From assembly GCA_030447525.1 (NCBI GenBank), contig JAUJOR010000009.1, forward strand, positions 62,001 through 126,000: a DNA stretch of 64,000 nucleotides, given 5' to 3'. Of this stretch, positions 7,957-16,460 are shown piece by piece. Source of the stretch: Chloroflexota bacterium (lineage in GTDB: Bacteria; Chloroflexota; UBA11872; UBA12225). The position numbers and the translations under genes were made by a program. The notes under the pieces were generated by a model. The model was not told where the DNA came from and made no database searches. It saw nothing but the letters and a program-made list of their open reading frames with translations. How positions within the stretch are numbered: the first letter of the stretch is position 1; each line of letters begins with the position of its first letter.

Positions 7957-9834
7957 ATGTGTGGTATCGCCGGGACCTTCCAGCCTGACCCATCCCGGCG
8001 CGCCGCCGGGCGTCACACGGCCGAGGGCATGGCCGGGCTGATCGTCCACCGTGGCCCGGATGCCGGCGGTTTCCTCGTAGACGGACCGGTGGCCATGGCC
8101 AGTCGACGCCTGGCGATCATCGACCTCTCCGAGGCCGGGCACCAGCCCCTATACAGCGAAGATGGGTCGGTCGGGCTGGTGTATAACGGGGAGCTGTACA
8201 ACTTCCAGGCCCTGCGCCGGGAGTTGGCCGCCCGCGGGCACCGCTTCCGCTCGGCGACCGACACCGAAGTGATCGTCCATGCCTACGAGGAGTTTGGGCC
8301 GGACTGCGTGCGCCACTTCAACGGCATGTTCGCCTTCGCTATCTGGGATCGGCGGGCGGGGACGCTCTTTCTGGCCCGTGACCGCTTTGGCGTCAAGCCC
8401 CTGTACTACACCCGCGTCGACGGGGCGCTGGCCATCGCCTCCGAGGTCAAGGCCTTTTTGGCCCTCCCGGCGTTCCGCGTCGCGCTCGACCCCGAAGCCC
8501 TGGTGGAGTACCTGACCTTTCAGAACATCCTCTCCGACCGTACCTTGTTCGAGGGGGTGCGCCTCCTCCCGCCGGGCTCCACGCTGACCGTGCTCCCGGA
8601 CGGCTCCGCCCACGCCGAGCGCTACTGGACATTTCAGTTCCACCCGGGGGCCGACCGCGGGGAGCGGTACTACGTCGAGGGGGTGCGCGACCGTTTCGAG
8701 GAGGCGGTGCGCCGGCAGCTGATGAGCGACGTCCCGGTGGGGAGCTACCTATCCGGCGGGATGGACTCGGGATCGATCTGCGCCGTGGCCAGCCGGCAGA
8801 TCCCGCACCTGCACACCTTTACGGGGGGCTTTCATGTCTCCGGTGTGCCTGGGGTGGAGGGGGACGAGACCCTCGCCGACGAGCGCGCGGCGGCCGAGAG
8901 TATGGCCGTGGCCATGGGCACGGAACACTACCAGCTACTGGTGCAGCCGGGAGACATCTCCCGGGTCATGCCCCGGCTGATCTGGCACCTGGAAGATCTA
9001 CGCGTCGGGTCGAGCTACCACAACTACGCCGTGGCCCGCCTGGCCAGCCGCTTCGTCAAGGTGGTCTTGTCCGGGGCCGGGGGCGACGAGCTCTTCGCCG
9101 GGTATCCCTGGCGCTATCGCCACGCCGCCGGGGCGCGCACCAAGGACGAGTTCCAGCGGCGCTACGCCGCGTTCTGGTCGATCCTCCTGACCGATGTGGA
9201 GAAGCCCGGCTTCTTCGCCGGCTCGCTGGCCGCCGTTGCCCAGGGGTTCTCGGCGGCCGAGGCGGTGGGCGACGTGTTGGTCGGGGCCACGGCCGAGGAT
9301 CCCCTTGATCTGGCCCTCACGTTCGAGGCCCGCACCTACCTCCAGGGGTTGTTCATCGTGGAAGACAAGCTCTCCATGGCCCACTCCCTGGAGAGCCGGG
9401 TGCCCTTCCTGGACAACGACCTCGTGGACTTTGCCTGCGCCATCCCCAGCCACTACAAAATCAAGAACGGGACGTCCAAGTACGTCCTGCGCCGGGCGAT
9501 GCAGGGACTCATCCCCGATCATATCCTCAGCGCCCGCAAGCAAGGCTTTGCCCCACCCGAGGACGCCTGGTACCGCCGTGAGGCGCTGCCGTACCTGCGC
9601 GATGTCATCCTGGCCCCCCGGAGCCTGGAGCGGGGCTACTTTCGCCCGGGGGCCCTGGAGCAGACTATCGCCGAGCATGCCGCCGGCAGGCGCAACCACA
9701 AGAAGCTGCTCTGGTCGCTCCTGTGCCTGGAGTGGTGGAACCGCATCTTCGTCGACGGGGAGCGCCCCGCGGACGCTGCCCTCAACTATGCACGCCCAGG
9801 GAAGTCCTTCGTAGGTGCTCCAGATAAGCCATGA
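7957..9834 (+). CDS. asnB: Asparagine synthetase B-type glutamine amidotransferase
   Basis: This 625-residue protein has the full class II layout. C2 (MCGIAGTF) is the N-terminal nucleophile of the glutaminase domain (about 2-210). The ATP pyrophosphatase loop SGGMDSG is at 266-272 in the synthetase domain, and the end of the chain has the LESRVPFLDNDLV and SKYVLRRAM blocks common to AsnB. The enzyme releases ammonia from glutamine and transfers it to an acyl-adenylate, classically aspartate. AsnB homologues are common in exopolysaccharide loci, where the acceptor may be a sugar acid, so a role in glycan amidation is possible. SGGMDSG differs slightly from the usual SGGLDSS. It is convergent with the sortase, with a 23-base gap. 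Confidence 0.93.
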   Translation: MCGIAGTFQPDPSRRAAGRHTAEGMAGLIVHRGPDAGGFLVDGPVAMASRRLAIIDLSEAGHQPLYSEDGSVGLVYNGELYNFQALRRELAARGHRFRSATDTEVIVHAYEEFGPDCVRHFNGMFAFAIWDRRAGTLFLARDRFGVKPLYYTRVDGALAIASEVKAFLALPAFRVALDPEALVEYLTFQNILSDRTLFEGVRLLPPGSTLTVLPDGSAHAERYWTFQFHPGADRGERYYVEGVRDRFEEAVRRQLMSDVPVGSYLSGGMDSGSICAVASRQIPHLHTFTGGFHVSGVPGVEGDETLADERAAAESMAVAMGTEHYQLLVQPGDISRVMPRLIWHLEDLRVGSSYHNYAVARLASRFVKVVLSGAGGDELFAGYPWRYRHAAGARTKDEFQRRYAAFWSILLTDVEKPGFFAGSLAAVAQGFSAAEAVGDVLVGATAEDPLDLALTFEARTYLQGLFIVEDKLSMAHSLESRVPFLDNDLVDFACAIPSHYKIKNGTSKYVLRRAMQGLIPDHILSARKQGFAPPEDAWYRREALPYLRDVILAPRSLERGYFRPGALEQTIAEHAAGRRNHKKLLWSLLCLEWWNRIFVDGERPADAALNYARPGKSFVGAPDKP

Positions 9835-9857
9835 GCGAAGGTGCACCCGGCAGGCCC

Positions 9858-10973
9858 TTAGCGCCCTGGCGTGGGCGTCGCCGTCGCCGTCGCCGTGGCC
9901 GTGGCCGTCGCGGTGGCGCTGGGCACCGGGGTGCTCGTCCGTGTCGCGGTGGCCGTCGCGGTGGCACTGGGGGGCGGTGTCGTCGGCGCTGGAGGGACAG
10001 CCGCCGGTGGTACGGGCGTCTCCGTGGCCGGGGGCGTGGCCGTCGGGGTGGCGGTGGCCGTGGGGGTGGAAGTCGCCGTGCCGGTGGGGGTGGGATGCAC
10101 CGCCATCAGCGTGGCCCGCACTACCAGGCGATCGGCGTAGTCCTGCACGTCTGGGAGCCACTCCCCGACGCAGGTGACCAGGGTCAGGGCGGGAGTGGAC
10201 GTTGGCTCGAGAAGGGACAGGTCGGTGCGGGCGAGGCGCCGCACCTCCGTTGCCACGTAGTCGAAGCCCCGATCTCCGCTGAACACCTGCACCACATCGC
10301 CGACCTTGACGCGATCCAGGTCACGGAAGACATTGCCCCCGCTCAGGCTGCTGACGTGCCCTACCAGGATGCCGTTGCCCGGCTCCCCCGCCCCAGCGGT
10401 ATGCAGGCCGTGGCCCACCCGGAAGGCCGGCACCTCCCAGGTGGTGGCGCCGAACTGGTTAATCAGCCCCGCCGGGACGACGCCGCTGTCCAGGCGAATG
10501 CGAGGGATGCGCACCTTGGTGATTGGGGCCTGCGAGACCGCGGGAGACAAGGCCACCGGCTTTACCGGTGCCGAAGGCGTCCGCGTCGGGATCGGCGTGC
10601 GCGCCACGGTGGGGACGGGTGCCGGCCCGTCGCCCGGCACGGGCCCGGTATCTCCGCTGGCCTCGCCGGCGCCCTCCGGTGGACTACCGGTACCTGCATC
10701 TCCGGGCACGCCCCCGCCGGGCGCCCCTTCCCCGGCCTGGACGGCAGCGCCCTCTATCCCAGCCTCGGGGCCCAAAGGGCCCAGGTCAACGTCCTCAAAC
10801 GACCGCCACGAGGTGCCGTAGAACGGTGGGGCCGTGGGCTGAGGTGTAAACAATCCCCGCGGCACGACACCGGCGCCGAGGATGAGAAGACCGCCGCCCC
10901 CGAGGATGAAGAGCAGGTTACCGAGCGCCGAAACTAAGGTTTGTCTGGTGAATAGTTCACTTACCTGGGACAC
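9858..10973 (-). CDS. Sortase (class D/F-like) with Thr/Pro/Ala-rich C-terminal tail
   Basis: This 371-residue protein has one N-terminal membrane segment (about 18-37), a long Gly/Pro/Ala linker (38-148), a sortase domain (about 150-290) and a low-complexity tail of alternating Thr, Ala and Pro (about 294-371). The catalytic triad is visible as H206 in GHVSS, C268 in LVTCVGEW and R282 in YADRLVV. Sortases cleave a sorting motif in secreted proteins and join them to a cell-surface amine, which implies a monoderm envelope. The tail comes after the catalytic domain, which is unusual. It is encoded by near-hexanucleotide GC repeats. A terminator-like hairpin and a small secreted protein gene lie just upstream. 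The start codon is GTG. Confidence 0.88.
   Translation of the reverse strand: MSQVSELFTRQTLVSALGNLLFILGGGGLLILGAGVVPRGLFTPQPTAPPFYGTSWRSFEDVDLGPLGPEAGIEGAAVQAGEGAPGGGVPGDAGTGSPPEGAGEASGDTGPVPGDGPAPVPTVARTPIPTRTPSAPVKPVALSPAVSQAPITKVRIPRIRLDSGVVPAGLINQFGATTWEVPAFRVGHGLHTAGAGEPGNGILVGHVSSLSGGNVFRDLDRVKVGDVVQVFSGDRGFDYVATEVRRLARTDLSLLEPTSTPALTLVTCVGEWLPDVQDYADRLVVRATLMAVHPTPTGTATSTPTATATPTATPPATETPVPPAAVPPAPTTPPPSATATATATRTSTPVPSATATATATATATATPTPGR
9870..10092. repeat. Degenerate hexanucleotide repeat encoding the sortase tail
   Basis: On the plus strand this stretch is built from variants of GTCGCC, GTGGCC and GTCGCG. These read as alternating Thr-Ala or Thr-Pro dipeptides on the minus strand, at the C-terminus of the sortase. 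A less regular middle part (about 9975-10025) separates two denser blocks. Such repeats tend to vary in copy number. Confidence 0.75.
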
Positions 10974-11050
10974 GAATCAGGCGCTTCTCTGGCAATTGGC
11001 ACATACCCAACACGCCGGGGGACGTGAATGGCTCCGGCCTTTACCCCGGG

Positions 11051-11098
11051 TAGAAAGAGACGGGCCAGGGGCGAGCTGTTCCCGCCCCGGCCTGGCCC
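11051..11098 (-). terminator. Intrinsic terminator downstream of the small secreted protein
   Basis: GGGCCAGG at 11062-11069 pairs with CCTGGCCC at 11091-11098, and the stem can be extended inward by GGCG/CGCC. On the minus strand the hairpin is followed by a T-rich run (TCTCTTTCTA, 11060-11051). It lies 23 bases beyond the stop of the gene at 11122 and before the sortase start, so it should separate the two transcripts in part or fully. Confidence 0.6.
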
Positions 11099-11121
11099 TG
11101 AGTGTAACGTCCCGGGGCGGA

Positions 11122-11397
11122 CTACCCCCGGCGCTCGGCGCGGCGCCGCAGGGCGAACCCGCCGACGAGCATAGCCCCCAGCAGCATGGCGGCCATGCTG
11201 GCGTCCTGGATCGGCTCACCGGAACGGGGCTGCGTGGTCACGGCCGGCGACGTGGCCGGGCGGGGAGTGGGCTGCGTGGCCGGGCGGGGAGTAGGCTGCG
11301 CCTGGGCCAGGGCCGTCGATGCAGGCACCAACAGGGCGACGCTCAGCGAGGCCACGGCACATACCTTCCGCCAGCCAGTTCTGCGCTCGGTCATCAT
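11122..11397 (-). CDS. Small secreted Thr/Pro-rich protein with C-terminal membrane anchor, possible sortase substrate
   Basis: This 91-residue protein is of unknown family. A signal peptide (about 1-32: positive start, hydrophobic core, ALA-QA cleavage region) is followed by a linker with repeats of QPTPRPAT and a C-terminal hydrophobic stretch (MAAMLLGAMLVGGFAL) ending RRRAERRG. A signal peptide, spacer, hydrophobic segment and basic tail form the layout of cell-wall sorted proteins, and the sortase gene is next door. No LPxTG or LAxTG motif is visible. The segment before the hydrophobic part reads SGEPIQDAS. Starts at 11397 and 11394 are both possible, and GGAGGAG lies 4-10 bases upstream. 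A longer frame to 11502 lacks a signal peptide start. Confidence 0.7.
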   Translation of the reverse strand: MMTERRTGWRKVCAVASLSVALLVPASTALAQAQPTPRPATQPTPRPATSPAVTTQPRSGEPIQDASMAAMLLGAMLVGGFALRRRAERRG

Positions 11398-11887
11398 CAA
11401 TCTCCTCCGCAAGCCAATCTTGTGCGCGCGGCCGCTCGCTGTGACGCGATCTGTTACGGCGCTGCGCGACTGTACCATGTTCCACGCCGTCCCACACAGC
11501 AACGCCGGCAGCGGCTACGGTGAACGCCCTACAGCAGGCCGCGGATGGCGTTCTGCGCGGCGCGTCCCGACTCCTGGGGACGCGCCGCATACCCGGAGGT
11601 TGCGCTCCGCCCCCCGCAGCCGGCTAGAACGCTGCGGGAGGCGGACCGGTCTCCCGGGCCCCGGGACTGGAGCCCTGAGACCTACCTCCTGACCCCGGTG
11701 ACTCTGTTGGTCGGGTCACCGGCCGGCGGGGCTTTGCCCAAAAAGTCCGCTGAGACACCAATCGGTGGATTGCGCCCAGGTTAGCGTTGCCGCTGCTGGC
11801 GCTGTACTTACGCGCTGCTGGCACATTTTGGGCAAAGCCGGCCGGCGGGAAGCGTGAAATCACGTCGTTGAGATACTACCGGCCTTA
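11398..11887. other. 490-base region without a recognisable gene
   Basis: It lies between the start of the small secreted protein and the stop of the Wzt gene. The open frames here have no family-like features. The only clear structure is the inverted repeat at 11730-11839. The part nearest 11398 holds the Shine-Dalgarno sequence and presumably the promoter of the small protein, but I see no clear -10/-35 pair. Confidence 0.5.
11730..11839. repeat. Inverted repeat with 82-base interior
   Basis: GGCTTTGCCCAAAA at 11730-11743 is repeated exactly in inverted form at 11826-11839. Both arms are flanked by a GGCCGGC block (11721-11727 and 11839-11846). It could be a small non-autonomous mobile element or a large hairpin near the end of the Wzt transcript. 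No target duplication is evident. Confidence 0.45.
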
Positions 11888-13288
11888 CTACCGGCCTACC
11901 GAGTGTATCCAACGTGCCGGCTGCTCCACGGCGACGTCGTAAGGCCGTCCGTGGCGCTCTATCTGCAGCTCATACTTACGATCATGGTACTCCAGAACGT
12001 CGTCCCGACCGACGACGCCGCTGCGGTCGCGGTAGAGGTGAGGGGAAATGAAGTAGCGCCCCCGGCCCAGGAGCAACGGGTCGAGGGTCAGTTCGAACGT
12101 CCCCGTCCCGTGCAGCGGGGGGAGACGAATCCCGGCCTCGCGGGCGTCCAGGCTGCAGGCCACCACCCCGTCGGCGCGGGCCAGCTGTACCACCAGGGCC
12201 AGGTCGTCGTAGGGGGCATCACCGCTGTAGGAGAGGCGAATGGTCAGGGGATCGCCAGAATACACCAGGCCGGCCGGGCGGCCCGTCCGGTCCAGGATCT
12301 CCACCGCCGTGAAGCGCACCTCCCCGGTCCCCCAGACGTACCCGGCCAGGCGCGGGTCGCGCGGCGCGGCGTCGGGGGCCAGGGGCACCGGACCGGCGTC
12401 GTCCGAGAAGCGACTCCCGTCGCGCCGGCGACGCGCCGCGCGCTCCCCGGCCTCGTGCGTGCGCAGGGCGGCTTCATAGTCCCGGCACACGTGGGCCGGG
12501 TCGCCGTCACCTTGCAAGCCCCCCGCCTCGATCCATAGCGCCCGCCGGCAGAGGCGCTGGACGAGGTAGGTGTTGTGGGAGACGAACAGCACGGTGGCGC
12601 CGCTGGCGCAGATATCGCGGATACGCTCGAAGCACTTGGCGATAAAGGCGCTGTCCCCGGCGGCCAGGGCCTCGTCGATGATCAGGATCTCCGGCTCCAC
12701 GCTGATGGCCACGGCAAAGCTGAGGCGGGCCTGCATCCCCAGGGAGTAGGTCTTGAAGGGCAGGTCCATGTACGCGCCCAGCTCGGCGAACTCCACGATC
12801 CCTTCATATTTGCGCTTGATCTCCGCCTCGTCCATGCCCAGCACGGCGCCCCCCAGGAAGACGTTGTCCCGACCGCTGAACTCGGGGTGGAACCCGCTCC
12901 CCAACTCGAGGATGGCAGACATGCGGTAGTTGACCTCGATCTCCCCCTGGGTGGGGGCGCTGATCCCGGTGAGGAGGCGCAGCAGGGTGGTCTTGCCGGC
13001 CCCGTTGCGCCCGATCACGCCCACGATCTCCCCGCGGCGCACGTCGAACGTGACGTCGCGCAGGGCCCAGAATGGGCGGTGGCGCGGGCGCCGGGTGACC
13101 CACTCCAGGAGCCGGTCGCTCTGGCGCCGGTACACCCGGTAACGCTTCGCCACCCCACGCACGACGATGGCCGGCGGGGCGGGCGCCGCCTTGGGTGGGG
13201 CGGCGCCCCCGGCGGCCCCACCCTCAGACGGGCCGGACACGGCCGGGGTGGCGGCGGTCACGGCCAGGCCCGCCTCACAGGATGTCAC
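11888..13288 (-). CDS. wzt: Polysaccharide ABC exporter ATPase with Wzt-type C-terminal domain
   Basis: This 466-residue protein has an Ala/Pro-rich N-terminal stretch (1-37) before the ATPase domain (about 40-270). The Walker A is GRNGAGKTT, the signature is YSLGMQARLSFAVA, the Walker B is ILIIDEALAAGD and the switch His is in VSHN. The region from about 320 to 455 is a beta-rich Wzt_C-type domain that, in O-antigen exporters of E. coli O8/O9a type, recognises the finished glycan end. It pairs with the permease at 13275. The GTG start at 13288 overlaps the permease stop by 14 bases, so translation is probably coupled. The presence of Wzt_C argues for glycan rather than teichoic acid export, but the substrate is not known. 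Confidence 0.92.
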   Translation of the reverse strand: MTSCEAGLAVTAATPAVSGPSEGGAAGGAAPPKAAPAPPAIVVRGVAKRYRVYRRQSDRLLEWVTRRPRHRPFWALRDVTFDVRRGEIVGVIGRNGAGKTTLLRLLTGISAPTQGEIEVNYRMSAILELGSGFHPEFSGRDNVFLGGAVLGMDEAEIKRKYEGIVEFAELGAYMDLPFKTYSLGMQARLSFAVAISVEPEILIIDEALAAGDSAFIAKCFERIRDICASGATVLFVSHNTYLVQRLCRRALWIEAGGLQGDGDPAHVCRDYEAALRTHEAGERAARRRRDGSRFSDDAGPVPLAPDAAPRDPRLAGYVWGTGEVRFTAVEILDRTGRPAGLVYSGDPLTIRLSYSGDAPYDDLALVVQLARADGVVACSLDAREAGIRLPPLHGTGTFELTLDPLLLGRGRYFISPHLYRDRSGVVGRDDVLEYHDRKYELQIERHGRPYDVAVEQPARWIHSVGR

Positions 13289-14123
13289 TCAAGAAGACGC
13301 GCGTGCGCTCGAAGGCGGCGAACCCGGCCAGGAGCGTGGCCAGGGCAACAAAGGCGAAGAGGGGTAGACTCCAGGGATGCTGCAGGCCGCTCCCGGTAAC
13401 GCCCCCCAGCAGGGCGTCACGGTACAGGTGCACCAGGTGCGTCATAGGGTTGAGCTCCAGCAGGCGGCGCAGGGCCAGGGGCACGTCTCGCTCCAGGTAG
13501 AAGATGGGTGTCAGAAACATCCCCAGCATCAGCGCCACCTGGACGACCTCTCTCACGTCGCGCAGGATGGCACCTACGGCGCCGAGCAGCCAGGCCACTC
13601 CGGCAAGGAACACCAGCTGCAGGAGGAGCGTGGGGAGGAGGAGCCACAGGGCCGGCGGGAGGCCGCCTTGCAGCCACACGGCCAGGCCGACCACGACGCT
13701 CAAGCCTACACCCTGGGAAAAGGCGGCCACGTAGAGGCTACAGAGAGGCAGGATCTGCACCGGAAAGACCACCGCCTTGACCAGGCTGCGGTGCTCCCCC
13801 ATCGTCTGCGTCGCCCGGCTGGCCACCTCGGAGAATGCTACCCAGGGGAGGAGACCGGAAACGACGTAGACGGCGTATTCCGCCGTCGGGGCGCCGGGAC
13901 TCAGACGCCCGCCGAAGATGAACGTGAAGATGAACACGTAGATAGCCACGGAGACAAGGGGAGTCAGGGCGGCCCACGCCAGTCCCAGGGTGGAGCCCAC
14001 GTAGCGCTGACGCAGGTCGCGCTCGGCCATGCGCCGCCAGAGCCGGCGATGACGCCATAGGGACAGCAGACGGACGGGGAGGGGCGCTCCAACGTCACGC
14101 GCCTCGACGTATCGCCAGGCCAC
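13275..14123 (-). CDS. wzm: Polysaccharide ABC exporter permease
   Basis: This 282-residue ABC-2 type membrane protein has about six hydrophobic segments. The N-terminal amphipathic region (LWRRMAERDLRQRYVGSTLG) is the usual cytoplasmic interface of Wzm/TagG proteins. The loop FPVQILPL and the segment LTPIFYLERDVP are typical of the family. It forms the channel that moves a completed lipid-linked glycan out of the cytoplasm with the ATPase at 11888. The GTG start at 14123 has GAGGAG 4 bases upstream. It lies 34 bases after the family A protein at 14158 on the same strand. Confidence 0.92.
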   Translation of the reverse strand: MAWRYVEARDVGAPLPVRLLSLWRHRRLWRRMAERDLRQRYVGSTLGLAWAALTPLVSVAIYVFIFTFIFGGRLSPGAPTAEYAVYVVSGLLPWVAFSEVASRATQTMGEHRSLVKAVVFPVQILPLCSLYVAAFSQGVGLSVVVGLAVWLQGGLPPALWLLLPTLLLQLVFLAGVAWLLGAVGAILRDVREVVQVALMLGMFLTPIFYLERDVPLALRRLLELNPMTHLVHLYRDALLGGVTGSGLQHPWSLPLFAFVALATLLAGFAAFERTRVFLSDIL

Positions 14124-14157
14124 TCCGCTCCTCTCGTCCTGATCGCCCGGCCGCGCC

Positions 14158-16275
14158 CTAGCCGACGCGGGGCCGGCTACGCCGGCCCGCCGGCGCTACC
14201 CGCCAGGCCCCGGTCAGCGGGCGTGCGGCCGGCGCCGCCCGCGTGATTCTAACGGCCCGGCCGGCAACCCAGCCCCCGCCGGCCACCAGGGCCCAGGCCA
14301 CGGCGGCGGCGGCGAAGGGGGCCACCATGTAGGCGTAGCGCGCCTGGTAGAGCTCAGAATGGCCGGGCACCCCGGCGACAAACCCGATGGGGGGCAGGAC
14401 GCCGACGACGCACAGCCCGGGGATGAGCCATGCCCGCCGCCGGCGCTCCCGCTGCCGCAGGAGACCCAGCGTCCCGGCGAGAAAGATCAAGGGCGTGAAC
14501 AGCGGGGAATGGAGCCCCAGGTAGCGTCCCCAGGCGCCCGATCCGCCGGTCAGGAGGTAGTAGTGGGACTCGAACACCTCCTGCCCGTAGATCCGCGCGT
14601 AGCCCGCCGCCGTGTAGCCCAGCAGCTGCCCCGGCGTGTGGTAGCGGAACAGGTAGTCAAAGGGCGAGACACGCCGGTCGGGCTCGAACCCCGGCTCTCC
14701 CAGGCGGTGCTTGAACTCCTCTTTCCAGTTGTTGGTGGCAATGGCGGTGGCCGCCGGGGCAACGTCCCCCCGAGCGCGGGCATAGCCGGCGAAGGTGGGG
14801 AGCAGAATGGCGGCCAGCAGGGCCGCCGACAGCCCGGCACGCACGGCCGACCACCGCTGAGTCACAGCCCCCCACAGCAGGATGAAGAGGGCGCAAGGTA
14901 GGGCATCCAGGCGGGTCAGGGCCGCTGCCCCGGCCAGGAGGGGCGCCAGCCAGTACAACCCCCAGCGACGGCCCGCCTCCGACCACAGCGACGCCACCGC
15001 CAGGACGAGGAGGGTGCCGGTGACCTCCTCCCGCAGCCCCACGGCGGCGTTGCGGATCCAGATGGCGTCCACGGCAAGGAGGAGGGCCGTCAACAGCCCG
15101 GCCCCGCTCCCAACGAGGGCCCCCACTGCCCACGCGCTCGCCCCCACCCACACCACGCTGGCCACGAGCGAGAGGAACACGACGTGCACCTCCTGCGGCC
15201 CCAGGGCCTGAAGCCAGGCGTGGAGGAGATAGATGTAGAACGGCTCGCGGAACCAGGTGCTCCCGCTAAAGAAAAGGGCCAGCCCGTTGGTCTGGCGCTC
15301 CAGCAGGAGTTTGTCCAGGCTCACGGCTTCGTCGAAGTAGCTCTGCGCATCCAGCGAGAGGGGCAAGGCCTGCTCCGGCGCAACAACCAGGAAGCCCCAG
15401 CGGAGCTGTACGGCCAGCAGCAGGACGCCGATCAGGAGGAGCGGAGCGGCGCCTGCCAGGGCGCCACTCTGCCGCCCCTCCGGGAGCCGGTCTGGCCCCT
15501 CGCCGGCGGGCGGCCAGGCCATCAGCCCCCAGGCAGTGACCGTCCCCCACCAGAACAACGGCGCCAGGTCCGTGGCCGGGCCAGCGGCGCTGCGCCAGAC
15601 GATGAACCCCATGCACCCGGCCAGCAGGCCCCAGGCCCCACCCAGCGCCGCCCGCCGCCATGGCGTATTCCAGGCTGGAATCACCCTCCGCGTCGCCCCG
15701 GCACCGGCGCCGGCCAGGGCGGCCGCCCCGGCCATCCAATACAACACCGCCGGCAGCCGCGGGTCGATATGGGACACCGACCCGGCAGGGGCGGTTGTGC
15801 CCAGCAGGAGCCCCGCCAGGAGGCGCAACGGCGGTGAGAGCTCCCCACCGGCTACCGCCGACCACACCTGCGCGGCACCGCGGGCCGCCAGCCCGGCGGC
15901 CAGCGCGCCCCCCAGCCACCCGGCGGCCCGCAAGCCCCCGGCCCCGGCGGCGCCGGCCAGCGCCGCCGGGGCCTGGGGCCCCCGGCGCACGTCGGCGACC
16001 AGCGGGACGGCCACCGCCCCCACACCCAGGGCCAGGATCGTCAGGCGCCCGGCCAGAGCGGGGGCGGTGAGGAAGGGGACGAGTCCAGCCAGGGCCGTCA
16101 CCGGCGTCCGGCTGATCAAGGGATCCACCGCCGCCACGGCCGCCAGCCCGGCCAGTACCGTGACCCAGCGCCGGCGATGGGGGCGGACGCGACGCGCCAG
16201 CTGCCCCGTCCATCCCGGCCGCAGGAGCAAGAGCAGCCAGGCGGCGCCGGCGACGAGCAAAGGGAGCGCCGTCAC
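14158..16275 (-). CDS. Large polytopic GT-C-like membrane protein, family A copy 1
   Basis: This 705-residue protein has many membrane segments. The N-terminal half is a Gly/Ala-rich run of hydrophobic helices. The second half looks like a GT-C glycosyltransferase, with an acidic first loop (SLDAQSYFDEA), TWFREPFYIYLLH, NAAVGLREEVTG, DYLFRYHTPGQLLG, and a late GVPGHSELYQARYAYM segment. The other large protein, at 24134, shares GLREE, REP and HTPGQ at matching places, so the two are paralogues. GT-C enzymes use polyprenyl-phosphate sugars on the outer face of the membrane; this role is inferred. It is encoded just upstream of the ABC exporter on the same strand. The start is GTG, with GAGG 6 bases upstream. 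Confidence 0.75.
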   Translation of the reverse strand: MTALPLLVAGAAWLLLLLRPGWTGQLARRVRPHRRRWVTVLAGLAAVAAVDPLISRTPVTALAGLVPFLTAPALAGRLTILALGVGAVAVPLVADVRRGPQAPAALAGAAGAGGLRAAGWLGGALAAGLAARGAAQVWSAVAGGELSPPLRLLAGLLLGTTAPAGSVSHIDPRLPAVLYWMAGAAALAGAGAGATRRVIPAWNTPWRRAALGGAWGLLAGCMGFIVWRSAAGPATDLAPLFWWGTVTAWGLMAWPPAGEGPDRLPEGRQSGALAGAAPLLLIGVLLLAVQLRWGFLVVAPEQALPLSLDAQSYFDEAVSLDKLLLERQTNGLALFFSGSTWFREPFYIYLLHAWLQALGPQEVHVVFLSLVASVVWVGASAWAVGALVGSGAGLLTALLLAVDAIWIRNAAVGLREEVTGTLLVLAVASLWSEAGRRWGLYWLAPLLAGAAALTRLDALPCALFILLWGAVTQRWSAVRAGLSAALLAAILLPTFAGYARARGDVAPAATAIATNNWKEEFKHRLGEPGFEPDRRVSPFDYLFRYHTPGQLLGYTAAGYARIYGQEVFESHYYLLTGGSGAWGRYLGLHSPLFTPLIFLAGTLGLLRQRERRRRAWLIPGLCVVGVLPPIGFVAGVPGHSELYQARYAYMVAPFAAAAVAWALVAGGGWVAGRAVRITRAAPAARPLTGAWRVAPAGRRSRPRVG

Positions 16276-16460
16276 GACCGCCTCACGTTACTCGGCCCGG
16301 CCCCCTCTCGCGGCCTGATACGGCGACGAGACGTTGTCATCCCCTCGCCGCCGCCCGGCAGGCCCAGATGGCTCGCGGCACTGCATGTGACGTCGCTCAC
16401 GCCGCGGGCGGAACCGGAACCGCTCGCTGTCGTACTAACCGGCAGGGCCGCGACCACGTC

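Noticed and set aside
9870..10092. Repetitive GC-rich stretch as a CRISPR array
   Set aside because: The units are 6 bases, there are no unique spacers of 30-40 bases, and the repeats are in frame with the sortase tail.
11545..11863. Short open frames on both strands inside the inverted-repeat region
   Set aside because: They lack ribosome sites and family-like sequence, and they read straight through the inverted arms.
12575..13399. Plus-strand open frame opposite the Wzt ATPase
   Set aside because: The opposite strand has all ABC ATPase motifs; this frame has none and crosses the Wzt-Wzm junction.
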